This document shows, in pieces, positions 8,601 through 17,710 of a stretch of DNA of 64,000 nt. Source of the DNA: Bacteroidales bacterium UBA1192 (GTDB taxonomy: Bacteria; Bacteroidota; Bacteroidia; Bacteroidales; Bacteroidaceae). The translations under genes and the position numbers were made by a program. A model generated the notes under the pieces. That model saw nothing but the letters and a program-made list of their open reading frames with translations, made no database searches and was not told the DNA's origin. Within the stretch, counting starts at the first letter, position 1; every line of letters begins with the position of its first letter. Location of the stretch: positions 6,663 to 70,662 of the forward strand of contig DBYG01000067.1 of NCBI GenBank assembly GCA_002310175.1, written 5' to 3'.

Positions 8601-9190
8601 AGAAGAGAAGTTTCAAACCTGGAACGATGATCTATCCGTTGCCGGCAGTTCTGGTGAGCTGCGGATCAGTTCCCGATGAGTATAATGTACTTACTGTGGC
8701 TTGGACCGGTACGATATGCAGCAATCCTCCGATGTGTTATATATCAGTCCGTCCGGAGAGATACTCGTACGATATCATAAAGAGGAACGGTTGTTTTGTG
8801 ATTAACCTGACCAATAAGGTTTTAGCCCGCGCTACGGATTTTTGCGGTGTACGCTCAGGTCGTGACTGTAACAAGTTCAGCCTGGCAGGCATAACTCCCG
8901 GTAAGGCGGAGAAGGTCAGTGCTCCCACTATAGAGGAGGCTCCGGTTTCAATAGAATGCAAGGTGGTGGATATCAAGCCTCTCGGCTCACATGACATGTT
9001 TATGGCTGAAGTGGTGAACGTCCTGGTGGACGAGAGGTTCATTGACGGTGACAACAAGATAGATATGGCTGCCATGGAGCTTATCGCATATGCTCATGGC
9101 GAATATTTCGATGTCACTGACCCTGCCGGTTTCTTCGGATGGTCCGTCCGGCGCAAGAAGGTTATAAAGCGTGAGATGAGAAAGGGCTGA
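8597..9190 (+). CDS. Flavin reductase family protein (FMN-binding split barrel)
   Basis: A 197-residue protein of the flavin reductase-like, FMN-binding split-barrel family. Typical stretches are the N-terminal YPLPAVLVSCG with NVLTVAWTG, SNPPMCYISVRPERYS, and the core KRNGCFVINLT. Such proteins bind FMN and transfer electrons from NAD(P)H or ferredoxin-like donors; the physiological partner is unknown. It overlaps the pseudouridine synthase by four bases and abuts the convergent dsbD with no spare base, the two stops lying inside one hairpin. Confidence 0.85.
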   Translation: MKKRSFKPGTMIYPLPAVLVSCGSVPDEYNVLTVAWTGTICSNPPMCYISVRPERYSYDIIKRNGCFVINLTNKVLARATDFCGVRSGRDCNKFSLAGITPGKAEKVSAPTIEEAPVSIECKVVDIKPLGSHDMFMAEVVNVLVDERFIDGDNKIDMAAMELIAYAHGEYFDVTDPAGFFGWSVRRKKVIKREMRKG

Positions 9191-9208
9191 TCAGTCATCA
9201 GCCTTTTT
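9181..9208 (+). terminator. Terminator built into the ends of two convergent genes
   Basis: An 11-bp stem (9181-9191 with 9197-9207, one G-U, loop CAGTC) runs into TTTTT. It includes the TGA of the flavin reductase and the last codons of dsbD. It is a good terminator for the plus strand; on the minus strand only three A-U pairs and a C/T-rich tail follow. Confidence 0.75.
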
Positions 9209-11107
9209 GAGGAACTTCAGGAATCTGTCCGGGTCGGGGTCAAATGTGTAAGGCCCTGCTGTCAGTCTGCCTTTGGAGTTCACTATTACATAGAAAGGTT
9301 GGGCATTGGCACCGAATTTGTGACGCTGGAACAGGCTCCATTTGTCACCTACGGAACGTATTTTCACGTTGCTGCCGTTCTCGTTTATGGTGACCGGATG
9401 CGGTAATGGCGTCTTGTCATCGACATAGAGCGATACTAGTATGAACCGGTTGCGAATAAGACTGGCCACCTGGGGGTCAGTCCATACGGCGGCTTCCATC
9501 TTGCGGCAGTTGACACACCCGTATCCTGTAAAATCAATCATCACCGGCTTGCCACTTACTGCGGCTGCCCGAAGCGCTTCACTGTAATCGGTGAACTGAG
9601 GCTCCACCGTCTCGCTGTTCTTGCCGAAAACCTGTGTGTTCATGGGCGGGGTGAAAGCGCTGATTCCCTTGAGCGGTGCGCCCCACAGTCCGGGAACAAG
9701 CATAGCGGCGAAAATGAATGATGCTGCTGCAAGTAATAGGGAGATTATTCCCGGGCGGGTACGTCTTCCCCCATGCCTGAAACTGAAGATTCCCAGAAGA
9801 TAGAGTCCCAGCAGGAACGCCATGATTATCCAAAGCAGTATGAAGAGGTCACGCGGAAGTATGCCCCATCCGTATGCCATATCGGCCACGGATAGAAACT
9901 TGAGTGCGAAGGCCAGTTCTATGAACCCGAGTATGACCTTTACCTTGTCCATCCAACCTCCGGATTTGGGTAGTGACTTGAGCCAGCCCGGAAACATGGC
10001 GAAAAGGGCGAACGGTATGGCCAGGGCAACTGAGAAACCCAGCATTCCGATAGTGGGGGCAAGTATGCTTCCGGTTGAGGCTGCATCGACCAGGAGGAAT
10101 CCTATTATGGGACCGGTGCAGGAGAATGACACTATGGTGAGTGTGAGGGCCATGAAGAATATGCCGCCTATACCTCCGGAGGCTGAGCGCCTGTCTGTTC
10201 CGGTACTCCATCCCGATGGCAGCGTGATTTCAAACAGTCCGAAGAAAGAGAGGGCGAACACAATCAGTATCAGGAAGAAAATGATGTTAACCACAGCGTT
10301 GGTGGCCAATGAGTTGAGGGCGTTGGCACCGAATATCATGGTTATGGCGAGTCCCAGTGCCACATAGACGGCAACAATGAAGAGACCGTACAGGAGAGCG
10401 TCCCTTATTCCTCTTTTCCTGTCCTGTGCCCTTTTAAGGAAGAAACTGACGGTCATGGGGATGACCGGCCATACGCAAGGGGTGAGCAATGCTATGAGTC
10501 CACCCAGAAAGCTGGTGAGAAACAGCCCCAGCAGGCCGTTTCCTCCTTTGGACAGGATGTCATCACTGTATGATACGGGTGCCCAGAGTTCAGCGTCATA
10601 GCCGTCCAGGAGTTCTATTCCTGCACCGGAAGCTGCGGCGGAAGCCTGTACCGGGGCTGATGAGTGGCTGAATTCGGCATATTGTGGCGGGAGACAGCTC
10701 TCATCGTTGCAGGCTCCGTATATGAGAGCTCCTTCGATATGCCAGTCCGGAGCTGTCAGCACGAAATCCTGGATGAATGTGACTTTCTTCTCGAAATACC
10801 GGAGTTTCATGTCGAAAACAGCGTCATACTGCTCCTTCTCACTACCTGTAAAACGTAGCCCGGAGATGGGTTCGGCACCGGAAATGGAGTCATACCGCAT
10901 TTCAGCGGAGATGGGTCCTCCGTCCGGTAAGGATGTGGAATAGACGTGCCATCCGGAAGATATGTCTATGTTGAAACGGACACTTACGGTATCGGGAGAG
11001 ATATGAGTCATTGACTCTCTGACTTTTACCGGTGTTGATGGATTCAGCAGCTGGGGCGCCGCCAGGAGTATGCTGAAAAATGCTGACAGTATGGATGAAA
11101 GTGTCAT
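9191..11107 (-). CDS. dsbD: Thiol:disulfide interchange protein DsbD
   Basis: A 638-residue inner-membrane reductant conduit that passes electrons from cytoplasmic thioredoxin to periplasmic thiol proteins. Order: signal peptide, periplasmic alpha domain with Cys133 and Cys138 (YGACNDESC), an eight-helix membrane domain with its two cysteines in LTPCVWP and SFSCTGP, and a C-terminal thioredoxin-like gamma domain with Cys531-Val-Asn-Cys534. All three redox pairs are present, so it should be functional. Monocistronic on the minus strand and divergent from an S9 peptidase gene. Confidence 0.93.
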   Translation of the reverse strand: MTLSSILSAFFSILLAAPQLLNPSTPVKVRESMTHISPDTVSVRFNIDISSGWHVYSTSLPDGGPISAEMRYDSISGAEPISGLRFTGSEKEQYDAVFDMKLRYFEKKVTFIQDFVLTAPDWHIEGALIYGACNDESCLPPQYAEFSHSSAPVQASAAASGAGIELLDGYDAELWAPVSYSDDILSKGGNGLLGLFLTSFLGGLIALLTPCVWPVIPMTVSFFLKRAQDRKRGIRDALLYGLFIVAVYVALGLAITMIFGANALNSLATNAVVNIIFFLILIVFALSFFGLFEITLPSGWSTGTDRRSASGGIGGIFFMALTLTIVSFSCTGPIIGFLLVDAASTGSILAPTIGMLGFSVALAIPFALFAMFPGWLKSLPKSGGWMDKVKVILGFIELAFALKFLSVADMAYGWGILPRDLFILLWIIMAFLLGLYLLGIFSFRHGGRRTRPGIISLLLAAASFIFAAMLVPGLWGAPLKGISAFTPPMNTQVFGKNSETVEPQFTDYSEALRAAAVSGKPVMIDFTGYGCVNCRKMEAAVWTDPQVASLIRNRFILVSLYVDDKTPLPHPVTINENGSNVKIRSVGDKWSLFQRHKFGANAQPFYVIVNSKGRLTAGPYTFDPDPDRFLKFLKKADD

Positions 11108-11166
11108 GATGGTAGACTGTTATGGCGGCGAAATTAAAAAAAAACGGTGAGAATACAGAATTTTTA

Positions 11167-11174
11167 TATCTTCG
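11167..11174 (+). promoter_or_regulatory. -7-like element for the S9 peptidase gene
   Basis: TATCTTCG is one base from TAnnTTTG and ends 19 bases before the chosen ATG at 11194. It lies inside the longer open frame, which argues against the upstream ATG at 11122. Confidence 0.4.
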
Positions 11175-11193
11175 CGTAATTAATCCGGTTCTT

Positions 11194-13317
11194 ATGAACA
11201 AAAGAAACTTATTCTTATCAACTCTTATCATTGTGGCGCTTGTCATAGCCGCATGTATCAGTATTTTCGGCATGAAGGAGAAAAACGAAAGTTCCGTAAA
11301 CATCGGAAGGAGTGAAATCAGGATCAGTGACGGACATCTCACACCAGAGGTGCTGTGGGCCATGGGGCGTGTGGGTGGAGTGACAGTCTCTCCCGACGGT
11401 TCCAGAGTGGCGTATCAGGTAACCTATTACAGCGTGAGTGAGAACGCCTCCCATACTGTTATTTATGTGATGTCCTCCGACGGTAAGGAGGTCAGGCTGC
11501 TGACAAGGGACCATTGGTCAGAACACAGTCCTGCGTGGTTGGATGATGACAGGATCGCATTCCTGTCAGGAGAATCCGGGAGCCAGCAGATATGGGTGAT
11601 GGATAAGGATGGCCGGCACCGTTCCAGACTCTCGGATACCGACAGGGATGTGGAGGGTTTCCTGTTTGCACCGGATTTGTCGAATGTCCTGATGGTTATG
11701 AGTGTGCCCAATCCTCTCGTCAGGGAGCAACAGTATGAGGATCTGCCAAAGGCTTCCGGTATGGTGGCCGATGACCTGATGTTCCGACATTGGGACAGCT
11801 GGGTGACAGCTCTTCCGCATCCTTATGTGGCTGCCTTTGACGGAAAGCAGGTCTCTGGGAATGTGTTCGATTTGATGGAAGGGGAGCCATATGAAAGCCC
11901 CATGCTGCCGTTTGGAGGAATAGAACAGTTTGCCTGGAGTCCCGACAGCAGGAGTGTGGCCTATACCTGTCGTAAGAAGGCCGGGCTTGATTATGCCAAA
12001 AGTACGGACTCTGACATATACCTATATAATATTCAGAGCGGAGAGACCGTAAATCTGTGCAAGCTTTCGGGTACGGAGGATATGAACATGGGGTATGACA
12101 CCAATCCTCAGTTCAGTGCCGACGGGAAACTGATAGCATGGCAGAGTATGGAGCATGACGGTTACGAGAGTGACAGGAACAGGCTGTACTTAATGAACCT
12201 GGAGACCGGGAGCAAATGGTCCGCCACCGAGGAGTTTGACAGCAATGTGGATGCCTTTGTCTGGAGCAAAGAGGGTTATGACATCTATTTCATAGGTTCA
12301 TGGAAAGGCCGGATGGCATTGTTCAGCACAGATCCTGCGGGTAGAGTCAAGGAACTGAGCAACGATGAGGCTGATTACAATTCACTTGCTATAGGCAATG
12401 ATTTCCGCCTTATAGTGACCAGACAGTCCATGCAGTATGCCACTGAGATATACTCTTTTGATGTGAACAAGGGTCTGGCTGAGAAGATCTCCCACGAGAA
12501 TGACCACATATTCAGCCAGCTTGACAATATAAAGGTGGAGGAGAGGCATGTAACCACCACGGACGGAAAGGATATGCTTACGTGGGTGGTCTATCCTCCC
12601 AAGTTCGACCCTTCTGAAAAATATCCCACACTTTTGTTCTGCGAGGGTGGTCCCCAGAGTATGGTTTCACAGTTCTGGAGCTATAGGTGGAACTTCCGCA
12701 TTATGGCCGCACAAGGCTATATAGTGGTTGCCCCGAACCGCAGGGGCCTTCCCGGTTTCGGACATGAGTGGAACGAGCAGATAAGCGGTGACTACGGAGG
12801 GCAGTGTATGAAGGATTTGCTCTCGGCAATAGATGATGTATGCCGGGAGCCGTATGTTGACTGTAACAGGTTAGGGTGCGTGGGTGCAAGCTTCGGAGGA
12901 TATTCCGTCTATTGGCTGGCTGGTAATCATGAGGGACGGTTCAAGGCTTTTATCGCACATGACGGTATTTTCAACTGCGAGCAGCAGTATGTAGAGACTG
13001 AGGAGATGTGGTTCCCGGAATGGGATCTGGGAGGTCCGTACTGGGAGAGGGATAACAGTACGGCGCAACGTACATATGCTTCATCGCCACATCTGTTCGT
13101 GGATAAATGGGATACTCCTATACTCTGTATTCACGGAGAGAAGGACTACAGAATTCTCTACTCACAGGCAGTGGCTGCTTTCCAGGCTGCCCGACTGAGA
13201 GGGGTTCCGGCGGAACTGCTGCTGTTCCCGGACGAAAACCACTGGGTACTCAAGCCTCAGAACGGAATACTGTGGCAGAGAACCTTCTTCGGGTGGCTGG
13301 AGAGGTGGTTGAAGTGA
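11194..13317 (+). CDS. S9 family prolyl oligopeptidase-type peptidase, membrane- or lipid-anchored
   Basis: A 707-residue serine peptidase. The frame is open from 11122, but the ATG at 11194 gives a proper export signal (MNKRNLFLST...) and lies after a promoter-like element. The signal ends in VIAAC, which could be a lipobox, so the protein is probably tethered to a membrane. A seven-bladed propeller (WSPDSR and related repeats, about 50-440) precedes the hydrolase domain with Ser566 in GASFGGY, Asp651 in HGEKDYR and His683 in DENHW. It resembles acylaminoacyl peptidase/DPP5-like enzymes more than DPP IV. Convergent with yidC. Confidence 0.9.
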   Translation: MNKRNLFLSTLIIVALVIAACISIFGMKEKNESSVNIGRSEIRISDGHLTPEVLWAMGRVGGVTVSPDGSRVAYQVTYYSVSENASHTVIYVMSSDGKEVRLLTRDHWSEHSPAWLDDDRIAFLSGESGSQQIWVMDKDGRHRSRLSDTDRDVEGFLFAPDLSNVLMVMSVPNPLVREQQYEDLPKASGMVADDLMFRHWDSWVTALPHPYVAAFDGKQVSGNVFDLMEGEPYESPMLPFGGIEQFAWSPDSRSVAYTCRKKAGLDYAKSTDSDIYLYNIQSGETVNLCKLSGTEDMNMGYDTNPQFSADGKLIAWQSMEHDGYESDRNRLYLMNLETGSKWSATEEFDSNVDAFVWSKEGYDIYFIGSWKGRMALFSTDPAGRVKELSNDEADYNSLAIGNDFRLIVTRQSMQYATEIYSFDVNKGLAEKISHENDHIFSQLDNIKVEERHVTTTDGKDMLTWVVYPPKFDPSEKYPTLLFCEGGPQSMVSQFWSYRWNFRIMAAQGYIVVAPNRRGLPGFGHEWNEQISGDYGGQCMKDLLSAIDDVCREPYVDCNRLGCVGASFGGYSVYWLAGNHEGRFKAFIAHDGIFNCEQQYVETEEMWFPEWDLGGPYWERDNSTAQRTYASSPHLFVDKWDTPILCIHGEKDYRILYSQAVAAFQAARLRGVPAELLLFPDENHWVLKPQNGILWQRTFFGWLERWLK

Positions 13318-13339
13318 GGATTGAATATTCCCTCACTTC
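13311..13339. terminator. Stem-loop between convergent genes
   Basis: A perfect 9-bp stem (13311-13319 with 13331-13339, 11-base loop) includes the TGA of the S9 peptidase gene and ends where the yidC stop codon begins. Plausible bidirectional terminator, though without a long T tract. Confidence 0.55.
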
Positions 13340-15214
13340 TCAGTTCTTTCTTCTCTGCTGCTCCTGAAGACGCTGCTGCTCTTTCTGCATAGCTTCAAGC
13401 CGGGCCATCATGCTGCTCGCCTTCTTCTGTTTCTGGGGGTCGTTGCGGGAAGCCTGGTAGTTGGCTTCCAGTTTGGCGAGTATCTCCTTCTCATCAGTGG
13501 AACGACGCAGCCAGATCATGGTGAGTATGCTTACAAGACCTGAAATGAAATAGTAGTAGCATAGTCCGGATGAGTAGTTGTTGAACGAGAAGAAGAAGAT
13601 TACCGGCATGAGGTACATCATCCATTTCATCATTTTCATCTGCTCCTCCTGTCCCGGAGCCTGTTGCTGTTGCCTCATGGAAATGATGGTGTTGATGATG
13701 TTGGTGACACAGAACAGTACGCAGAATATGCTCAGATGTGTACCGATGAGAGGAATAGCCTTACTCCAGCTTATAATATCGTCGAATCCGGTCAAGTCAG
13801 TAGCCCAGAGGAAACTCTCCTGACGAAGCTCTATGGCGTTGGGTACAAAGAAGAAGAAGGCCATCCATACAGGCATCTGTACCAATGAAGGCAGACAGCC
13901 TCCCATAAGTCCTACACCATATTTGTTATATAGGGCCATAGTTTCCTGTTGTTTCTGCATGGCATCCTCAGGCTTGGGGTACTTGGCGCTTATTTCATCC
14001 ACGTATGGTTTGAGGGCACGCATCTTGGCTGATGACATGAAGGATTTGAACTGTGCAGGGAATACAAGTGCCTTTACGATGAGTGTCATGAGCAGTATCA
14101 CTATTCCCATGTTGAGATTCCATCTGGAGAGTAGGTTGAAGAGAGGCATGATGAGAAAACGGTTCATCTCACGTACCACAGGCCAACCTAAATCTATGAC
14201 CCTGTTGAGACGGAACTTCCTGTTGCCGGATATCAGCTTGCTCTCGGCCTTGAGGAGAGCGTAGTCATTGGGCCCGAAATAGAAGTGCATGGTGGTGGGC
14301 TCGCTGCCTGTGGGGTCGAATGAGGTGTTGGCCTTACTCTGGAATTTCTTCATGTAGCCCCTGCCTTTCTGGTAGGTGAGGCCTGAAAGGGTGGCGCCGG
14401 TAAGGGTCTGGTCAGATGCAAGGATGCATGAGAAAAACTGGTTCTTGTAAGCTATCCAGTCAATAGGTTCTTCCACTCCGGTCTTGGAGGTGGTCTTTCT
14501 CATGCCTATGATCTTAGACCTTATCTTATCTGTCAGTTTGTATGTGAGGGTGGTGTATCTCTGTTCGAACTCAAAGCCTTTTTCATGCTGGCGCAGGTTC
14601 TGGATCCAGTCAATGGAGATACTGTTGAGGTCCGTGCTGAAAAAATTGTCCATTCCTTGTGCCTTGATTCTGAGGTCCAGAAGGTGGCTGTCAGTCTTAA
14701 GCCCATAGCTGAAGTCAATATAACCGTGTCCCTGAACGGCAAGACGCATCACGACTGAACTGTCAGTCTTCATGACCGGTTCAAAATAGAGGTCCCTGGT
14801 CTTAATGTTTTCGTTCTTGCCGTCAAGAAGGAAATTGAGGCTTATCTCATTTTGGTTGAAGAGGGTTACGTCAGTCCCGTCCTGTTCCTTGTATCCGTAG
14901 AGAACGGCTGATACGGGAATGGCTCCTTTAGTGGATATGTCTATGCTGACCTTTGCGTTCTTGAGAGTGACGGTACGGGCATCGCCGTTCATGGCATAAA
15001 AGAGCGGTGAAGCGGAATCGGCAGGCTCGGAGGCTACAGGAGCATATGATGAAATCTCTGTCTCAGACTCTTGGACGGGCTGGGATATGGCTGTCTGTTG
15101 CCTGGATGCGTTAATGTCGGTTCCGGCTTTTCTGGCGGAGCGGTTTGTCCATATAATGATTCCAATCATGGCCAGGACTATCGTCATCAGGCCGAAATAG
15201 TTTCTTTTGTCCAC
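13340..15214 (-). CDS. yidC: Membrane protein insertase YidC
   Basis: A 624-residue insertase that places proteins into the inner membrane with or without SecYEG. The N-terminal anchor (NYFGLMTIVLAMIGIIIW) is followed by a large periplasmic beta domain (about 90-345), then the conserved five-helix insertase core (from about 355) and a charged Q/K/R-rich tail. The frame is open to an ATG at 15313, but the preceding residues are not membrane-like and a -7 element lies at 15245-15252, so a GTG at 15214 (VDKRNYFG) is the likely start. Divergent from the DUF3078 gene. Confidence 0.93.
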   Translation of the reverse strand: MDKRNYFGLMTIVLAMIGIIIWTNRSARKAGTDINASRQQTAISQPVQESETEISSYAPVASEPADSASPLFYAMNGDARTVTLKNAKVSIDISTKGAIPVSAVLYGYKEQDGTDVTLFNQNEISLNFLLDGKNENIKTRDLYFEPVMKTDSSVVMRLAVQGHGYIDFSYGLKTDSHLLDLRIKAQGMDNFFSTDLNSISIDWIQNLRQHEKGFEFEQRYTTLTYKLTDKIRSKIIGMRKTTSKTGVEEPIDWIAYKNQFFSCILASDQTLTGATLSGLTYQKGRGYMKKFQSKANTSFDPTGSEPTTMHFYFGPNDYALLKAESKLISGNRKFRLNRVIDLGWPVVREMNRFLIMPLFNLLSRWNLNMGIVILLMTLIVKALVFPAQFKSFMSSAKMRALKPYVDEISAKYPKPEDAMQKQQETMALYNKYGVGLMGGCLPSLVQMPVWMAFFFFVPNAIELRQESFLWATDLTGFDDIISWSKAIPLIGTHLSIFCVLFCVTNIINTIISMRQQQQAPGQEEQMKMMKWMMYLMPVIFFFSFNNYSSGLCYYYFISGLVSILTMIWLRRSTDEKEILAKLEANYQASRNDPQKQKKASSMMARLEAMQKEQQRLQEQQRRKN

Positions 15215-15244
15215 TTGATATATCTTGTTTGGATTAACGGAGTG

Positions 15245-15252
15245 CAAAGTTA
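15245..15252 (-). promoter_or_regulatory. -7 element for yidC
   Basis: On the minus strand TAACTTTG matches TAnnTTTG exactly and lies 30 bases upstream of the GTG start at 15214. This supports the shorter start. Confidence 0.5.
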
Positions 15253-15335
15253 CAAAAAAGATACGAGCATGGCCCTTAATGTGAGGGATATAAGCTTTTT
15301 TTTCTTGTTTCAAGTGAAAAATGAACGGGATTAAC

Positions 15336-15343
15336 TAACTTTG
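15336..15343 (+). promoter_or_regulatory. -7 element for the DUF3078 gene
   Basis: TAACTTTG matches TAnnTTTG exactly, 61 bases before the ATG at 15405. It is the same octamer as the one used for yidC on the other strand about 90 bases away. Confidence 0.5.
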
Positions 15344-15404
15344 CTTTTTGAAATCATATACTACCAGTATATATAGCGAGGAAAGTCAAACGAATAAGCC
15401 GGAC

Positions 15405-16730
15405 ATGAAAAGGATATTGTTTCTAACCGTTCTTATTGTATCAGCACTGACGGGTTACGTTTGTGCCCAGGAGTCATCGGCCGTTGATGAATCAGCTCTG
15501 TCCGACTCTATCGCTATGGCTTACAATGCTCCGGTCAGCATTTCGGATATATCAGACAATCCGTTCTATTTTAGGCTTTTCATGCCACTTACTCTCTATG
15601 GCTCCGTGTTGGAGGAAGCCGTCGATTTACCTGGAGATTTCATATTTGGTGAGGAGGAGACAGGTACAGATGATTCCGATCTGCTGCCTATTGAGGATTT
15701 TTCGGGCAAGGAGAATGACCTTGAGAGCTATATAAACGAAGTCTTGATGAACGTTTATATGGAGCGTCCTGATATGGTGAAGATGACTGAACATGAATTG
15801 CGTACGATTACTGCCACAGTCACTCTGGATACGGAGGGACTTGCCAACGGGCTCATTCAGCCGGAAACGAACCAGGGACAGAGGCTTTCAGACAAGTATC
15901 AGCCTGAGCCTGTCAACATAAAGCCTAAATACTGGAAGAAATTCGGCAAGTTTTCAGGCAAATATACCCAAAGCCAGTATTCAGAGAACTGGTATAAAGG
16001 CGGTGAGAGCAACCATTCCGTGCTTGCACAGGTGACGTTGGAGGCTAACTACGCCAAGAAACAGGCTACTCTGGATAACAAGCTTGAGATGAAATTGGGT
16101 TATTACACGACTGAGGTTGACGGAAACACCAAGATGAAGACTAATGAGGACTTGCTCAGAATGACTACCAAGTTTGGGCTGAAAGCCTGGCAGAGCTGGT
16201 ACTATTCCGCTCAGATTCAAGGATATACCCAGTTTATGGCGGTTTATGACAATAAGGTTCCCACCAAGCTGAAATCCAAGTTCTTCGCTCCGGCTTACGG
16301 CAACATCTCCATAGGTATGGATTACAAGCCCAAGTTCAAGAACAACAATATAACGCTTTCCGCTCAGCTGTCACCCCTTTCATATAACTGCCGTTATGTG
16401 AGTGTTGACAGCATAGCCACTAACTACGGCATTAAAGCGGGACATAATTTCCTCAAGACAATAGGTTCTCGGGTGGAAGCCAATTTCAAGTGGAAGGTTA
16501 AGGATTTCACATGGTCTTCCAAGGTGCAGTATTTCACCAATTACGAGAGTGTGGAAGCTAATTTCGAGAATACAATAGACTATCAGCTCAACAAGTATTT
16601 CTCATTGCAGTTTTTCTGTCACTGGAGGTTCGATGACAGTGTGAAACGAAAGAAAAACAAGGAAGGGGAGCTGATGGGGTATCATCAGTACAAGGAGTTC
16701 CTGACCTTGAACTTCAACTACTCCTGGTGA
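15405..16730 (+). CDS. DUF3078 domain-containing outer-membrane protein
   Basis: A 441-residue exported protein. The open frame begins at a TTG at 15348, but the ATG at 15405 gives a standard signal peptide (MKRILFLTV... ending VCAQ). The C-terminal half (about 180-441) is the DUF3078 family, with YWKKFGKFSGKYTQ and NWYKGGESN, and consists of repeated amphipathic strands typical of a beta-barrel. The function of the family is not established. Its last 13 bases overlap the 3' end of the convergent SDR gene. Confidence 0.87.
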   Translation: MKRILFLTVLIVSALTGYVCAQESSAVDESALSDSIAMAYNAPVSISDISDNPFYFRLFMPLTLYGSVLEEAVDLPGDFIFGEEETGTDDSDLLPIEDFSGKENDLESYINEVLMNVYMERPDMVKMTEHELRTITATVTLDTEGLANGLIQPETNQGQRLSDKYQPEPVNIKPKYWKKFGKFSGKYTQSQYSENWYKGGESNHSVLAQVTLEANYAKKQATLDNKLEMKLGYYTTEVDGNTKMKTNEDLLRMTTKFGLKAWQSWYYSAQIQGYTQFMAVYDNKVPTKLKSKFFAPAYGNISIGMDYKPKFKNNNITLSAQLSPLSYNCRYVSVDSIATNYGIKAGHNFLKTIGSRVEANFKWKVKDFTWSSKVQYFTNYESVEANFENTIDYQLNKYFSLQFFCHWRFDDSVKRKKNKEGELMGYHQYKEFLTLNFNYSW

Positions 16731-17581
16731 TTCCTCCTTCTCTTCATTATCTCACTGCGGCGCATGAAAGGCGAGTTCGGCTCTCGGGCCATGTACCAGT
16801 ATTCCATGTGGTCGGTTATGATTGGGAAGAGTCGTGTCAGGACAAGCAGAAGTTTTCCGGTGAATGTCAGTGTGGCACGTCTGGAACGCTTGCGGATATG
16901 ATTCAGCATGATTTGTGCCACACGTTCCGATGACATCATCTTTCCCTCCTCTCGAGGGGTTTCTCCCTGCTGGGAGCCGTCTGCAAGAAGTGCGGTCTTG
17001 CGTATGTTGGATTCAGTGAATCCGGGCGCGTAGATCATGACGTGAAGTCCGTCATATAAGTGTTCAGAGCGCAGGGTGTCAAGGAAACCGTTGATGGCAA
17101 ACTTGGATGCCGAGTAGCCTGTACGGCCAGGAAGGCCTTTATATCCGGCCGTGGATATTACTCCTACGACAGATCCTTTGGATTCCAGCAGATAGGGAAG
17201 AGCAAATTTGGTACAATATACCGTACCCCAGAAGTTCACGTCCATGAGACGCCGTATCACGTTCAGGTCAAGGTCCTTGAACAAGGCACGCATGGATATT
17301 CCGGCATTGTTTACAAGGATGTCAATACGACCGAACCGTATGATCGTCTGCTCTATAAGGTTGCGGCAGTCTTCTTCGACTGACACATCAGTTTTTACGT
17401 ATATGACATCAGAGAGAGCGGACAGTTCCTTTGATATGGCATCCAGCTTGTCCTCTGACCGGGCAGCAAGGACGACCTTGGCCTTATATCCGGCCAGTAG
17501 TGTGGCTGTGGCTAAGCCTATTCCCGAGCTGGCCCCGGTAACTATAGCCACCTTATCCCTGAAATAGTCTCTGTTATCCAT
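16718..17581 (-). CDS. SDR family NAD(P)-dependent oxidoreductase
   Basis: A 287-residue classical short-chain dehydrogenase/reductase. From the ATG at 17581 (the frame is open to 17623, but the extra residues do not belong to the fold) the motifs fall at the expected places: cofactor motif TGASSGIG at 15-22, NNAG at 91-94, and catalytic Ser143, Tyr156 and Lys160 (YSASK). The C-terminus is a little longer than usual and basic. It resembles DHRS7-like reductases; substrate unknown. Convergent with the DUF3078 gene (13-base overlap) and divergent from purU. Confidence 0.88.
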   Translation of the reverse strand: MDNRDYFRDKVAIVTGASSGIGLATATLLAGYKAKVVLAARSEDKLDAISKELSALSDVIYVKTDVSVEEDCRNLIEQTIIRFGRIDILVNNAGISMRALFKDLDLNVIRRLMDVNFWGTVYCTKFALPYLLESKGSVVGVISTAGYKGLPGRTGYSASKFAINGFLDTLRSEHLYDGLHVMIYAPGFTESNIRKTALLADGSQQGETPREEGKMMSSERVAQIMLNHIRKRSRRATLTFTGKLLLVLTRLFPIITDHMEYWYMAREPNSPFMRRSEIMKRRRNHQE

Positions 17582-17681
17582 TCCGTATAATAATATGCCG
17601 TAAAGGTAATGTTTTTTTGTCATTTGTTGTTCCGGAATTCGTTTTCATGGAACAATAGGATATTTTTGTGTCCTTTTTGTG

Positions 17682-17689
17682 TAATTTCG
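17682..17689 (+). promoter_or_regulatory. -7-like element for purU
   Basis: TAATTTCG is one base from TAnnTTTG and ends 21 bases before the ATG at 17711. A second TATTTTTG lies at 17661-17668. Confidence 0.4.
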
Positions 17690-17710
17690 CGGTTTGAAAA
17701 ACAATTGGAT

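Noticed and set aside
9822..10367. 181-codon plus-strand open frame opposite dsbD
   Set aside because: It mirrors the membrane domain of DsbD, has low-complexity composition expected from antisense codons, and shows no domain of its own.
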